64,000 bases of DNA, taken from NCBI RefSeq assembly GCF_021531075.1, contig NZ_JADYTJ010000006.1, forward strand, positions 35,723 to 99,722, read 5' to 3'. Below the pieces are notes generated by a model. It worked only from the letters and a program-made list of their open reading frames with translations. It was not told the DNA's origin and ran no database searches. Below, in pieces: positions 53,220-61,484 of this stretch (positions within the stretch are counted from its first letter, which is position 1; every line of letters starts with the position of its first letter). Both the position numbers and the translations under genes were made by a program. The DNA is from Bacteroides caecigallinarum. Lineage in GTDB: Bacteria > Bacteroidota > Bacteroidia > Bacteroidales > Bacteroidaceae.

Positions 53220-53720
53220 TTATCCTTTAAATTTAATAAATTGTTCTCTTATTCTCTTTCTGGCCTTGGAGAGTGTGGCACGTATATTTACCTGATTTAA
53301 ACCGGTAGCCTTGCCTATCTCCTCGAACGAACATTCATTCACATCCCTCAGCCACATGACTTTTTTCTGAACATCGGGCAGTTCGCTTATCATCTTCCTC
53401 AGTCTGCCGTTCTCTTCCTTCTTCTCCTGTTCTGTACCAATATCATCGGCAGGCAGACATAACCGTTCATCGTCTATCACATCTTCAAGTGTACTGCGAT
53501 TACTCCTTATAAAATCCATACAGAGGTTCTTCACCAGAGTGACGCAATATGCTTCACGGCAGACAGCCACATCCAGTTCTTCCCGCTTGTTCCATAACTT
53601 CAGATAAGCCTCCTGCACTATATCCTCGGCATCCTGTACATTCCGGAGTATGGAATAAGCCGTTCTGTAGAGTTTTGCATGGTACGGAATGAAGAGTGAC
53701 TTAAATTCATTTGCGTCCAT
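53220..53720 (-). CDS. ECF-family RNA polymerase sigma factor
   Basis: The 166-residue product has region 2 (YSILRNVQDAEDIVQEAYLKLW) and region 4 (LPDVQKKVMWLRDVNECSFEEIGKATGL) of ECF sigma factors. It overlaps the upstream DUF4252 gene by 14 bases and is followed by a membrane anti-sigma candidate. It probably controls its own operon and envelope-related genes in response to an extracytoplasmic signal, but targets are not visible here. Confidence 0.92.
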   Translation of the reverse strand: MDANEFKSLFIPYHAKLYRTAYSILRNVQDAEDIVQEAYLKLWNKREELDVAVCREAYCVTLVKNLCMDFIRSNRSTLEDVIDDERLCLPADDIGTEQEKKEENGRLRKMISELPDVQKKVMWLRDVNECSFEEIGKATGLNQVNIRATLSKARKRIREQFIKFKG

Positions 53721-54189
53721 TTCGTTTCTCCGTTTCCTGTTTCACTAATCCATCTATATCTTCCTGTCTGATATTCCCTTTAATCTGTATCAAGGCACAA
53801 TCGTCCTTACCACCACACAATATCAGAAGTTCCTTTATTATGTCCTTCTTTTCTTTGACAAGTATCTGTACACTGCCATCCTGATCCTTGGTTCTTACAA
53901 GTATTTCGTATCCGTGCCCGTTGAGCGAGGAAACTCGTTTTGTAAACCTGGCTTTTACCCGTTCACTGCATTCTTCCAGATCGAGCACCCGCACACTGTT
54001 AAGACGTCTGGCTATATCATTCTTGTCTTCTTTATCCATAAACATGTGTCCGAGTTTCATCATTATCCACGGCACACTCACATACTCTGCTTTTTTGGCA
54101 TCCTTAAACTCGTTTATAATAGAATTTGCATTTACCGCACATAGCATCTGGGCAGAAAACAACATAACTATAAATAAATATTTTTTCAT
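53707..54189 (-). CDS. DUF4252 domain protein (upstream copy)
   Basis: The 160-residue product has a signal peptide (MKKYLFIVMLFSAQMLCAVN) and a DUF4252 domain (KAEYVSVPWIMMKLG, LNSVRVLDLEE, C-terminal IQIKGNIRQEDIDGLV). It is diverged from the copy at 52246, but the layout is the same. It is the first gene of the operon. ATG 54192 immediately before gives an equivalent start. No clear -7 box was found upstream, as expected if the operon uses an alternative sigma factor. Confidence 0.83.
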   Translation of the reverse strand: MKKYLFIVMLFSAQMLCAVNANSIINEFKDAKKAEYVSVPWIMMKLGHMFMDKEDKNDIARRLNSVRVLDLEECSERVKARFTKRVSSLNGHGYEILVRTKDQDGSVQILVKEKKDIIKELLILCGGKDDCALIQIKGNIRQEDIDGLVKQETEKRNGRK

Positions 54190-54353
54190 CACTGACTAAT
54201 TTTTAAGTGTTATACATAATCTTTGATGCGCATTCTATGCGAAAGACGGAACAACTACATGAAATGTTGCATCAGAAAATCAGTTTTTTTACAAAAATAT
54301 GAATATCCTAAAAACCTAAGTACATATCTGACTAAAATTAAAAGCTTTTTTAC

Positions 54354-54361
54354 TACCTTTG
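54354..54361 (+). promoter_or_regulatory. -7 promoter element for the FKBP gene
   Basis: TACCTTTG fits TAnnTTTG, 30 bases before ATG 54392; no clear -33 element. The rest of the 54193-54391 gap is AT-rich without other recognisable features. Confidence 0.55.
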
Positions 54362-54391
54362 TGTCCGGATTTTAATACATATATTTAGATT

Positions 54392-54964
54392 ATGGAAAAT
54401 AAGTACATCACCGTAGCATATAAACTTTATGCTATGATAGACGGCGAAAAAGAATTGATAGAGGAAGCTCCTGCAGAACATCCTTTCCAGTTCATCACAG
54501 GTATAGGATATACACTTGAGAGATTTGAAAAAGAAATAACAGCACTTGCAAAAGGAGACAACTTCAACTTTACAATCCCTTGTGCAGAAGCATACGGCGA
54601 GGTAGATCCTGAAGGCATCAAGACTCTTCCTAAATCTGCATTCTGTGGTCCTGACGGAAAGTTTGACGAGGATAACGTGTTCGAAGGAAACATCATCATG
54701 CTGAACGACGGCGAAGGAAACCAGTTCTATGCCAACGTGGGCGAAATAACTGACAGCACTGTAACTATCGACTTGAATCACCCTCACGCAGGCAAGGACC
54801 TGATTTTCGAAGGTTCTATTCTGGAAATGCGTGAAGCTACAAACAAGGAAGTTCAGGACATCGTGAACTCAATGAGTGGATGCGGTGGCGGATGTAGCGG
54901 TTGTGGCGGCGGATGCGGCGACCACGATGATGACTGCGGTGGCGGTTGCTGCGGATGTCATTGA
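54392..54964 (+). CDS. SlyD-like FKBP-type peptidyl-prolyl isomerase with metal-binding tail
   Basis: The 190-residue product is an FKBP domain with an inserted chaperone flap, as in SlyD: YKLYAMIDGEKELIEEAP, FQFITGIGYTLERFEKEI and CAEAYGEVDPE. The C-terminal 30 residues alternate Cys, Gly, His and Asp (12 Cys from CGGGCSGCGGGCGDH to CCGCH), a nickel/zinc-binding tail like that of SlyD. It is a cytoplasmic folding helper and possible metal chaperone, with its own promoter and terminator. Confidence 0.93.
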   Translation: MENKYITVAYKLYAMIDGEKELIEEAPAEHPFQFITGIGYTLERFEKEITALAKGDNFNFTIPCAEAYGEVDPEGIKTLPKSAFCGPDGKFDEDNVFEGNIIMLNDGEGNQFYANVGEITDSTVTIDLNHPHAGKDLIFEGSILEMREATNKEVQDIVNSMSGCGGGCSGCGGGCGDHDDDCGGGCCGCH

Positions 54965-54987
54965 TTGAAACTTCTAAATTCAATATC

Positions 54988-55025
54988 AGTGTAAATTACA
55001 TTTTATTGTAGTTTACACTTTTTTT
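54988..55025 (+). terminator. Terminator of the FKBP gene
   Basis: AGTGTAAA (54988-54995) and TTTACACT (55012-55019), with inner pairs TTACA/TGTA, form a stem followed by a run of T. Confidence 0.8.
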
Positions 55026-55144
55026 GTACCGCTTATCATTGCTTTAGCAAAAACAGATATACACAAAGATAAAAATTCTGCTATATGGCATATTTTTTAG
55101 AAAAACATTGTGTATCTTCGCATTATATTACAAACAACATAAGT

Positions 55145-58051
55145 ATGAACAAATCAAAGAAATTTATCGGAGCTGCCGTACTGATGGTATTGATGACAGC
55201 ATGCGGAAACGGCTCTAAGTTTAAGTACGAAACCGTACCTAACGACCCGATGCAGACACGCATCTACACACTTGACAACGGATTGAAGGTTTACCTTACA
55301 GTGAACAAGGAAACACCACGTATCCAAACTTACATAGCTGTAAGAGTAGGTGGAAAGAATGACCCTGCCGAAACCACCGGTCTTGCTCACTATTTCGAGC
55401 ACCTGATGTTCAAGGGTACAGAGAAATTCGGTACTACGGACTTCAGCAAGGAAAAACCTATGCTGGACGAAATAGAACGCCTGTTCGAGGTTTACAGAAA
55501 GACTACAGACGAAGCTGAAAGAAAAGCTATCTATCACCAGATAGACAGTGTGTCATACGAAGCTTCAAAAATAGCTATTCCTAACGAATATGACAAGCTG
55601 ATGGCAGCTATCGGTGCCAACGGAACAAATGCCTATACAAGCTATGACCAGACGGTGTATGTGGAAGATATACCGTCGAACGAAATAGACAATTGGGCAA
55701 AAATACAGGCAGACAGATTCCAGAATGCTACAATCAGAGGATTCCACACTGAGCTGGAAACTGTTTATGAGGAAAAGAACATGTCGCTTACAAAAGACTT
55801 CAGAAAGGTTTATGAAACATTGCTGAGCGCTCTTTATCCTGACTATCCTTACGGAACACAGACTGTACTCGGCTCGCAAGACCATCTGAAGAATCCTTCT
55901 ATCACAAATATCAAGAATTATTTCAATACATGGTATGTGCCTAATAATATGGCTATCTGTATGTCTGGTGACTTGAATCCGGATGAAACTATCGAAATAA
56001 TCAACAAATATTTCGGCGAGATGAAGCCTAATCCAAACTTGCCTGAACGTCCGCAGCCTAAGGAATCGCCTATCAAGGAACCTGTTGTAAAGGAAGTTAT
56101 GGGTCTTGACGCTGAAAGCGTAGCCTTGGCTTGGAGAATGCCTACTACAGTTGATGATGATGTTATCTCTGCATTAATCAGCTCTATTCTTTACAACGGA
56201 CAGGCAGGTCTGCTTGACGTAAACCTGAATCAGCAGCAGAAAGTTTTGGGATGTTTCGCAGGTTCACTCGGTTTGTCGGACTACTATACTTATATGATAA
56301 GCGGTCAGCCAAAACAGGGACAGACATTGGACGAAGTCAAGGACCTTATGCTGGCTGAGGTTGAAAAACTGCGCAAAGGTGAATTCGACGAGGAACTGCT
56401 TCAGGCTACAATCAACAACTACAAGCTTTACTATATGAAACAGTTTGAAAGCAATGAAAGCAGAGCTGATATGTTTGTATCGGCTTTCGTTGACGGCGAC
56501 CAGTGGAGCGACGTAGTAAACTTCATAGACAAGATGAGCAAGGTAAACAAGCAGCAGGTTGTAGACTTCGCAAACAAATACTTTGCAGACAACTATGCCT
56601 TGGTTTACAAACGCATGGGTAAAGACACTAACGAAAAGAAGATGGACAAACCGTCTATCACTCCTATCGTCATGAACCGCGACAGCGTAAGCTCATTCCT
56701 GAAAGAAATCCAGGCAAGCAAGGTTACTCCTATCGAACCTGTATTCCTCGACTTTGAGAAGGATATGCAGAAATTCAATGCTAAATCTGATATCGAAGTG
56801 CTTTACAAGAAGAATGACATGAACGACCTGTTCCAGATAACATACGTGTTCGATATGGGCAGCCAGAACGACAAGGCTCTGAGCACTGCATTCTCATACA
56901 TGGAATATCTCGGTACTTCAAAAAAATCGCTTGCAGAAATCAACAAGGAATTCTACCGTCTGGCATGCTCGTTCAGCGTACATCCGGGAATGAAACGCAC
57001 ATACGTTATGTTGTCAGGTCTTCAGGAAAACATGCCTCAGGCTATGCAGTTGTTCGAAGAGATACTTGCTGACGCTCAAGTTGACGCAGACGCATACAAG
57101 AATTATGCGGCTGACATTCTGAAAAAACGCGCGGATGCAAAACTTAACCAGTCATCAAACTTCTCACAATTGCTAAATTATGCAATGTATGGAGAAAATT
57201 CTCCATCTAAGAATATCCTTTCCGAGAAAGAACTGACAGAAATGGACCCACAGAAACTGGTTGACTGCATACATAAATTCAACAGCTACAAGCACCGTAT
57301 AATGTATTATGGTCCTGCAACTCAGGAAGAGGTTACTTCTATTATAAACCAGTATCACAATGTTCCTGAACAGCTTGTTGATGTACCTGCATACGACTAT
57401 CAGTATCAGCCTACAAACGAAAATAAGGTTTACTTTGCAGAATATGACGCAAAACAAATCTATTTCACAGGTATATCTAATTTCGAAAAACAGTACGACG
57501 CAGCCCTGCAGCCTACAGTAAGCATGTACAACGAATACTTCAGCGGCGGAATGAACTCAATAGTATTCCAGGAAATGCGCGAAGCAAGAAGCCTTGCATA
57601 CTCTTCATATGCATTCATAACATCACCTTCATATAAGGAATATCCTTACATCTTCCGTTCGTTCATCGCTACTCAGAACGACAAGATGATAGACGCTATG
57701 GAGGCTTTCGACGAGATAATCAACAATATGCCGGAATCTGAAAAAGCATTCAAACTGGCTCAGGAAGGAACCATTAGCCGTTTGCGTACTGAAAGAATTA
57801 CCGGCATGGATGTCCTTTGGGAATACATCGATCTTCAGGATAAAGGCATAAGCGAAGATCCAAGAAAAGATTTGTTCCAGAAGGCACAGACATTGACACT
57901 CAAAGATGTAAAAGACTTCCAGCAGAAATGGGTAAAAGACCGCAAATACACATACTGTGTTCTTGGTCATGAGAAAGACCTCGACATGAAATCACTGGAA
58001 AAATACGGTAAGATAACAAAACTGTCACAGAAAGATATCTTCGGATATTAA
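55145..58051 (+). CDS. M16-family zinc metallopeptidase, lipoprotein
   Basis: The 968-residue product has a lipoprotein signal peptide (cysteine 20, LMTAC) and two M16 halves. The first has the inverted zinc motif HYFEH (His82, Glu85, His86) and a downstream glutamate in ETVYEEKN. The second half, from about 530, lacks the motif, as is usual in this family. Residues after the cysteine are not acidic, which suggests a periplasmic location. A degenerate -7 box (TATCTTCG, 55113-55120) lies just upstream, so the longer frame from 55085 is rejected. Confidence 0.92.
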   Translation: MNKSKKFIGAAVLMVLMTACGNGSKFKYETVPNDPMQTRIYTLDNGLKVYLTVNKETPRIQTYIAVRVGGKNDPAETTGLAHYFEHLMFKGTEKFGTTDFSKEKPMLDEIERLFEVYRKTTDEAERKAIYHQIDSVSYEASKIAIPNEYDKLMAAIGANGTNAYTSYDQTVYVEDIPSNEIDNWAKIQADRFQNATIRGFHTELETVYEEKNMSLTKDFRKVYETLLSALYPDYPYGTQTVLGSQDHLKNPSITNIKNYFNTWYVPNNMAICMSGDLNPDETIEIINKYFGEMKPNPNLPERPQPKESPIKEPVVKEVMGLDAESVALAWRMPTTVDDDVISALISSILYNGQAGLLDVNLNQQQKVLGCFAGSLGLSDYYTYMISGQPKQGQTLDEVKDLMLAEVEKLRKGEFDEELLQATINNYKLYYMKQFESNESRADMFVSAFVDGDQWSDVVNFIDKMSKVNKQQVVDFANKYFADNYALVYKRMGKDTNEKKMDKPSITPIVMNRDSVSSFLKEIQASKVTPIEPVFLDFEKDMQKFNAKSDIEVLYKKNDMNDLFQITYVFDMGSQNDKALSTAFSYMEYLGTSKKSLAEINKEFYRLACSFSVHPGMKRTYVMLSGLQENMPQAMQLFEEILADAQVDADAYKNYAADILKKRADAKLNQSSNFSQLLNYAMYGENSPSKNILSEKELTEMDPQKLVDCIHKFNSYKHRIMYYGPATQEEVTSIINQYHNVPEQLVDVPAYDYQYQPTNENKVYFAEYDAKQIYFTGISNFEKQYDAALQPTVSMYNEYFSGGMNSIVFQEMREARSLAYSSYAFITSPSYKEYPYIFRSFIATQNDKMIDAMEAFDEIINNMPESEKAFKLAQEGTISRLRTERITGMDVLWEYIDLQDKGISEDPRKDLFQKAQTLTLKDVKDFQQKWVKDRKYTYCVLGHEKDLDMKSLEKYGKITKLSQKDIFGY

Positions 58052-58076
58052 TCCTTTATAGAATTACAAGAATAAA

Positions 58077-58116
58077 TCGAGACCTGTACTTACTCAAGTG
58101 CGGGTCTCTTTTTTAT
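58077..58116 (+). terminator. Terminator of the M16 peptidase gene
   Basis: GAGACCTG (58079-58086) and CGGGTCTC (58101-58108) form a stem followed by six T. Confidence 0.8.
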
Positions 58117-58224
58117 TTCATAAAGCCATTGGAATTATTACAGAAACATTACAGACGTATTACATTACACATTGCGCTAACATATCAATGGACAAAAAGC
58201 ATACAACAACCCGTATGTATATGC

Positions 58225-58232
58225 TAATTTTG
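58225..58232 (+). promoter_or_regulatory. -7 promoter element for the histidine acid phosphatase gene
   Basis: TAATTTTG fits TAnnTTTG, 25 bases before ATG 58257. It rules out the longer frame from 58098, which would run through the terminator. Confidence 0.6.
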
Positions 58233-58256
58233 CGCTGTAACAAGATTGACATATAT

Positions 58257-59567
58257 ATGAATAAGGTAAAAAATTTGTTTTATATCTGCATTGCGGCAGT
58301 TGGAATGCAGAATGTTAATGCACAGACACGTGCAGAAGTGGAAATAAGAGAAAATCCTAAATTGGCTACAGGCAAGTATATGGCTTATAAAGTACCTTCT
58401 ACCCCAATTACTCAGGCACCGGAAGGATATGTACCTTGCTATATCAGCACTTATGCCAGACACGGCTCACGCTATCTTACAGGAAAAGACAAGTACGAAC
58501 CGGCTCTGACTGTAATGGAAAATGCCTTGAAAAAAAACGGATTGACCGCAAATGGAGAAAAAACACTGAAAATTCTCAGACAACTGGCCAAAGCCGCAGA
58601 AAACAGATATGGAGAACTGACACCAAAAGGTGCGCGCCAACATCGTGAACTCGCAAGAAGAATGTATGAAAACTATCCGGAGATATTTGCAGACGTGGTA
58701 CACGTGGATGCCCGTTCAACCTACAAGACACGTGCTTTTCTTTCAATGGTTGCTGCCTGCATAGAACTGAAAGGATTAAATCCGAAACTTAATATCACTA
58801 CGGATGCTAGCCAGCATGACGCATATTACATAAAATACAAAAATCCTATATACTCAGACAGTTGCCAGCATAATGCTGATTCAGTATTTGCGGAAGCTGA
58901 AAAACGTTTCGTTCACCCTGAACGTATTATGAAAGTGCTGTTCAAACCGGAATATATTTCAAATATCAAAAATCCGGAAAAACTGGAATGCGACTTGTTT
59001 GAATACCACGGCATAAGCCAGAGTTCAGACAATATGCCTGACCTCTCGTTTCTATTCAATGAAAAAGAACTCTTCGACTTGTGGCAACTGAATAATTTCG
59101 AATGGTATTACGAGCAGGGACCATCACCTCTAAGCGGTGGCAAGATGCCTAACCTTGCACGAAATCTGCTAAGGAATATAGTAGAGACAGCCGATACAGC
59201 TCTTGTCTCAAAGAAACCTTGTGCGACATTGAGATTCGGACACGATACAAACCTGGCTCCACTGGTGGCTCTTATGAATATAGATGAGTTCAACCACGCT
59301 ACAGCCGACTGGGACTCTATACCCCAATACTATCAGACATACCGAATGATTCCGATGTGTGGAAATATACAGCTTATCTTCTTCCGTAAGAAAGGCAACA
59401 AGGATATTTTAGTTAAACCACTGCTAAATGAGAAGGAAATACATCTGACAGGGATTGAAACAGACTGTTTCCCTTTTTATCACTGGAAGGACCTACGCAA
59501 AGCATGGATTAAACTTACTAATGAGATTATTCTTCCAGCTCTTCCGGAAGGTATGGAAACGGATTAA
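58257..59567 (+). CDS. Exported histidine acid phosphatase (phytase-like)
   Basis: The 436-residue product has a signal peptide (about 1-22, ending NVNAQ) and the histidine acid phosphatase motif ARHGSRY (Arg68, His69, Gly70). The C-terminal acid pair is GHDTN (His329-Asp330). The family cleaves phosphomonoesters, including phytate and other inositol phosphates, in the periplasm or on the surface. The HD pair is that of classical histidine acid phosphatases. Substrate is unknown; there is no operon partner. Confidence 0.87.
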   Translation: MNKVKNLFYICIAAVGMQNVNAQTRAEVEIRENPKLATGKYMAYKVPSTPITQAPEGYVPCYISTYARHGSRYLTGKDKYEPALTVMENALKKNGLTANGEKTLKILRQLAKAAENRYGELTPKGARQHRELARRMYENYPEIFADVVHVDARSTYKTRAFLSMVAACIELKGLNPKLNITTDASQHDAYYIKYKNPIYSDSCQHNADSVFAEAEKRFVHPERIMKVLFKPEYISNIKNPEKLECDLFEYHGISQSSDNMPDLSFLFNEKELFDLWQLNNFEWYYEQGPSPLSGGKMPNLARNLLRNIVETADTALVSKKPCATLRFGHDTNLAPLVALMNIDEFNHATADWDSIPQYYQTYRMIPMCGNIQLIFFRKKGNKDILVKPLLNEKEIHLTGIETDCFPFYHWKDLRKAWIKLTNEIILPALPEGMETD

Positions 59568-59671
59568 ACAAACAGTTACACTTCAACACAAAATACACTT
59601 GATTACAGTCTTGCTATAATCAGATACTCCATTCTTTTATATGTATATTTATTGAATAAAAAAGACTATAG

Positions 59672-59703
59672 TTTGGTAATGAAATAATAATAGATTAAAT
59701 TTG
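59672..59703 (+). promoter_or_regulatory. Promoter of the BadF-type kinase/SIMPL operon
   Basis: TTTG (59672-59675), 20 bases, then TAAATTTG (59696-59703) is a complete consensus promoter. Transcription should begin near 59708. Confidence 0.75.
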
Positions 59704-59727
59704 CGTATAACAGAAAGAAAAAGAGAC

Positions 59728-60579
59728 ATGATACTGATAGCAGACAGCGGAGCAACAAAAACAGACTGGATGGTTGTTTCAGAAAGCAGTTCCAAGTTAA
59801 TCGGAACAGAAGGAATTAACCCATTCCACCAGACTGAAGACTACATACACAACATAATCAACTCTTCCCTTTTACCCAAAATGGAAAGAGAGAATATATG
59901 CATACACAATATCACTGAGGTCCATTTTTACGGTGCAGGATGCTTGCCACAACCGGCTATAAAAATCAGTAATATACTGAAAGAAGTTTTCCCTGAAGCT
60001 ACAGTTGAGGCGGAAACAGACCTCACCGGAGCAGCAAGGGCATTATGCGGAAACAAACCGGGAATAGCATGTATATTAGGTACAGGCTCAAACTCATGCA
60101 TGTATGACGGAGAAAGAATAACCGCCAACGTTTCTCCATTGGGATATATCCTTGGGGACGAAGGTAGTGGAGCATACCTGGGAAAAAGATTTATATCAGA
60201 CTGTTTGAAGAACCAACTGCCTGAGTATCTTAAAACCGGACTTCTGGAAGAATATGCTCTTACAACAGCGGATATATTAAATAAGGTGTACAGAGAGCCT
60301 CAAGCCAACCGTTTCCTTGCTTCCATAACACCTTATATATATAAGGTAAGAAAAGACCCGAATGTCGAAACATTTCTGAATGACTGTTTTACGGAATTTT
60401 TCAAACGCAACATAATGGGATATGACACTACACTCGACATATCGTTTGCAGGCTCTATCGCATGGTTTTTTCAGGAAGAAGTCAAGAAAGCAGCGATATC
60501 ACTCGGTCTGAGAACAGGAGTGTTCATGAAAGAACCGATATGGGGACTAAAAGATTTTCACACTAAAATAAACCAATAA
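59728..60579 (+). CDS. BadF/BadG/BcrA/BcrD-type ATPase, N-acetylglucosamine kinase-like
   Basis: The 283-residue product has the sugar-kinase/actin fold of the BadF family: phosphate-1 motif ADSGATKTDW (residues 5-14), a second motif GIACILGTGSNSC, and LGDEGSGAYLGKR. Single-domain members of this length usually phosphorylate N-acetylglucosamine or a related amino sugar, fitting cell-wall sugar salvage, but this is inference. The frame starting at TTG 59701 lies in the promoter, so ATG 59728 is used. It is followed after four bases by the SIMPL gene. Confidence 0.82.
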   Translation: MILIADSGATKTDWMVVSESSSKLIGTEGINPFHQTEDYIHNIINSSLLPKMERENICIHNITEVHFYGAGCLPQPAIKISNILKEVFPEATVEAETDLTGAARALCGNKPGIACILGTGSNSCMYDGERITANVSPLGYILGDEGSGAYLGKRFISDCLKNQLPEYLKTGLLEEYALTTADILNKVYREPQANRFLASITPYIYKVRKDPNVETFLNDCFTEFFKRNIMGYDTTLDISFAGSIAWFFQEEVKKAAISLGLRTGVFMKEPIWGLKDFHTKINQ

Positions 60580-60583
60580 TATT

Positions 60584-61285
60584 ATGAAGAATTTAAGATT
60601 TGAAGCAGTAGTCATAGCAATAGGATTGCTTCTACTGGGAGTATTCATCGAACGCGGTATAAGCAGTTTTGCCAACAAAGACCGTAGCGTGAACGTTAAA
60701 GGGCTTGCAGAAATGGAAGTTGAAGCAGACAAAGTTACATGGCCTCTGGTTTACAAAAGTATAGGAAACGACCTAGTAGGACTTTACGAACAAATAAACA
60801 AATCCAACAAAACCATAACCCAATTCCTTAAAGGAAAGGGAATAGAGGAAAAAGAGATAAGCATAGATGCTCCTGAAATAATAGACATGAAAGCAGAGAG
60901 ATACAATAACCAGGAAAGTTCATACAGATATAATGTGACATCTGTAATAACCGTTACCTCAGACAAAGTAAATCTCATCAGAGAGCTTATCAGCAGTCAG
61001 GGAGAACTTTTAAAACAAGGCGTTGCAATCACATCGGGCGATTACAGATACAGCGTACAATATGAATATACCGGACTCAACAAAATCAAACCACAGATGA
61101 TTGAGGAAGCCACAAAAAACGCAAGACAGGCAGCAGAAAAATTTGCCGAAGATTCTGACAGTAAACTTGGAAAAATCAGAAATGCATACCAAGGACAATT
61201 CAGCATAACAGACCGTGACGCCAATACTCCTTACATCAAGAAAGTAAGAGTTGTAACCACTATTGATTATTCGCTTGAAGACTGA
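60584..61285 (+). CDS. SIMPL-domain (DUF541) protein, membrane-anchored
   Basis: The 233-residue product has one N-terminal membrane anchor (about 7-25) and a periplasmic SIMPL domain: VNVKGLAEMEVEADKVTW at the start and KVRVVTTIDYSLED at the end, with a central alanine-rich helix (ARQAAEKFAED). Members form oligomeric periplasmic assemblies and have been linked to stress, but the activity is unknown. It is co-transcribed with the sugar-kinase-like gene four bases upstream. Confidence 0.87.
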   Translation: MKNLRFEAVVIAIGLLLLGVFIERGISSFANKDRSVNVKGLAEMEVEADKVTWPLVYKSIGNDLVGLYEQINKSNKTITQFLKGKGIEEKEISIDAPEIIDMKAERYNNQESSYRYNVTSVITVTSDKVNLIRELISSQGELLKQGVAITSGDYRYSVQYEYTGLNKIKPQMIEEATKNARQAAEKFAEDSDSKLGKIRNAYQGQFSITDRDANTPYIKKVRVVTTIDYSLED

Positions 61286-61304
61286 TAATTATACATATTG
61301 ACTT

Positions 61305-61345
61305 TAAAGGGGGTGAGTTTACACTTGCCTCCTTTTATTTTTTTA
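61305..61345 (+). terminator. Terminator of the kinase/SIMPL operon
   Basis: AAAGGGGG and CCTCCTTTT pair imperfectly, followed by ATTTTTTT, 20 bases after the stop codon. Confidence 0.6.
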
Positions 61346-61386
61346 CATATAATCTTCTATTTTTCAGCATAAAAGCGGACAAAATG

Positions 61387-61417
61387 TTGCATATATGGAC
61401 AGAACTTAATATCTTTG
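61387..61417 (+). promoter_or_regulatory. Promoter of rpsA
   Basis: TTG (61387-61389), 20 bases, then TATCTTTG (61410-61417) is a full consensus promoter. The predicted leader is about 62 bases, very A/T-rich just before the ATG and without a Shine-Dalgarno sequence. Confidence 0.8.
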
Positions 61418-61484
61418 CGGCCGATTTAGATAAACAACATAAAGTCTAACACAATTAATTATTTAAAAACAATTTTTTATTTTA

